Positions 62,550-64,000 of a DNA stretch of 64,000 nucleotides are shown here, piece after piece. The position numbers were made by a program, and so were the translations under genes. Positions within the stretch are counted from its first letter, which is position 1. The number at the start of each line of letters is the position of its first letter. The DNA is from Ectocarpus siliculosus (taxonomy: Eukaryota; Sar; Phaeophyceae; Ectocarpales; Ectocarpaceae), in NCBI GenBank assembly GCA_000310025.1, contig FN648885.1:612998-676997 (forward strand), read 5' to 3'. The notes beneath the pieces are model-generated. The model made no database searches, was not told where the DNA came from, and worked only from the letters and a program-made list of their open reading frames with translations.

Positions 62550-64000
62550 TGTAGAGCCAACCCGAAAACAACAAATAATCCAATTTGGATTTCGATTTTT
62601 GATGCACATATTTTTTGACAAGGGCCACCCACAGTTGAACCCGAGTCCTATCATGACGGAAGGTCGATACTATTTCTTTCTCATCTTTTGTTTTCGTTGC
62701 CACCGTTATGTTTTTAGTTACATGGGCGCACGCGCGCACAGGTGAGGAACTGCTGTATACCTATGCTCATGAACGTTTGGGATAAATACAAAAATCGCAT
62801 TTCTTAATATTTAGTGTGCAATGCACAGTAGAGAGCTGTACCCACGAACACAAACGCTCACCCCACAAAGTTCTATTCCGTCTCTTTTGCGGGAAGGCGT
62901 TCTCCCTTAGACTTCCTGAAATCCTTTCTAAACTCCAGTCCGTCGTTGCTGTACTATGCTGTTAGACTTGTATGCTTCACCGGATGCGGCCCGGTCTCTT
63001 TCATGGGGAGGTTAGTCTTTGTTTGATTCCTGGTTTCTTTTTAACTCATGTGTGCTAGACTAGTAGTCTACCTGGTATGTGTGTACATATGAAAATACCA
63101 AAAAACTACAGATAGGTGTTGTCTAGACTTGGACCTTGGTTGGTACGGAGGCACGAACAACAGCAGGCCGTACGTGATCAACTCGTGCCGATGCGTTGGG
63201 GCCGCTGAAACGACGAAACAATTGTTTCCACCGAATCGGACATGGCTCGTTTTCGAAAATATCTGACGAGTGTACTTGGCCGGAATATTCCATAGCGGGT
63301 TCTCAGCAGGCATGCAATCTTAGTCCGCGAGGCAGGGCATGTAAAAGGTGGCACCGATACTCTGCTGCGTCGGTCGGGCAATATTCTGTCCGCTTTACCC
63401 GCCAGTCATTCTGCCCCCCACTTTATCCCTACGTCTCCTCACTGTAGCGCCAAGGTGTCGTTCTCTTTCCTCGCTGCTGAAATGGAGTCCAGACAGCTCT
63501 TTCCGTTGTGCACAGGGTCGTTTGCGGTTGGCTATCAACACGCGGTGATAATCCTCCCAGGGCCCAACCCTTGCCTGGACCCCACTGTGCTCCCTCCCAC
63601 ATGTTTGCCGATTTATTTTCTACAACAGCAGGCCTGTCGGGTCGCCCGTTCGGCTGTGTTCGCAGCGGCTACCGCAAGCACCAGTCGCCCGTACCCGAAT
63701 GGTGGCTCCGACAAGTATTCAACGGCGTTGCAATGAGTAGTTCTCGCGTGGCAAGGCACCACTGAAGCACATTCTAGTCCGAACACATCTCTGTGATCAA
63801 CATTTCGCGTTGAGACACGTTCGGCGGGGAAGCGTTTTCTTCCTCTAGCGGATGAAGCAACCAAGACCAAATCATGCCGCCGACGCGAACTGGAGCTCTA
63901 AGGAAACACAGACTTCGCAGCCAAACATTCCTGCCTTCACCGATGCGTGAATTATCCCAACTGTACGACCGTGAATGCGTGCACTTCCATCCAAGTGCGG
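62550..64000. other. Right flank, no gene seen
   Basis: Short overlapping open frames on both strands only. No motif, no splice pairing and no RNA gene recognised. Confidence 0.4.

Noticed and set aside
1-64000. CRISPR arrays, rRNA genes, bacterial operons
   Set aside because: No spaced repeats, no rRNA sequence, and gene structure is clearly spliced and eukaryotic.

Overview
This is eukaryotic nuclear DNA. Six genes can be read from spliced, conserved protein segments. The rest is long introns, intergenic sequence and transposon debris. Coding exons are short, GC-rich and mostly joined in phase 0 by GT-AG introns of 0.3-2.6 kb, with one clear GC-AG intron. Gene content, the disordered Gly/Ser/Pro-rich protein regions, a secreted discoidin-like protein and the pyrimidine-rich acceptors together suggest a brown alga of the Ectocarpus type. 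That assignment is inference; no marker gene proves it.

Layout: (1) 177-6121 (+): the 3' end of a cytoplasmic dynein-1 heavy chain gene, six exons. Its 2.6-kb third intron holds a tRNA-Pro(UGG)-like gene and a 1-kb terminal-inverted-repeat element. (2) 7.4-14.3 kb (-): scattered coding-like segments that do not join into a clean model; probably a decayed or unrecognised gene. (3) 17810-21576 (+): an Mpv17/PMP22-family membrane protein, three exons. (4) 21.6-29 kb: no confident gene; a 228-bp tandem array, a 0.7-kb foldback and a tentative two-exon small gene on the minus strand. (5) 29018-36843 (+): a CRAL-TRIO (Sec14-like) lipid-binding protein with a long disordered N-terminal region and a hydrophobic hairpin, eight exons seen. 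(6) 39199-47126 (-): a complete 13-exon COQ8/ADCK3-type atypical kinase, about 748 residues, convergent with gene 5. (7) 47.1-53.7 kb: no confident gene; an inverted duplication at 52 kb. (8) 53774-54783 (+): a 100-residue Pro/Cys-rich small membrane protein, three exons. (9) 56611 onward (+): the start of a secreted protein with a discoidin-like segment. The downstream 57.5-60.4 kb is full of mobile-element remains: a hAT-type MITE with a perfect 8-bp target duplication, a CCATGGG-rich element, and a LINE tail.

The genes are unrelated housekeeping functions: retrograde microtubule transport, an organelle membrane channel-like protein, lipid transfer, ubiquinone synthesis, and secretion. Nothing suggests an operon-like or pathway cluster. 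Across the window an 8-mer, CTGCTGTA (reverse TACAGCAG), recurs far more than expected, including as a 24-bp perfect palindrome in a COQ8 intron; this is the most curious unexplained signal.
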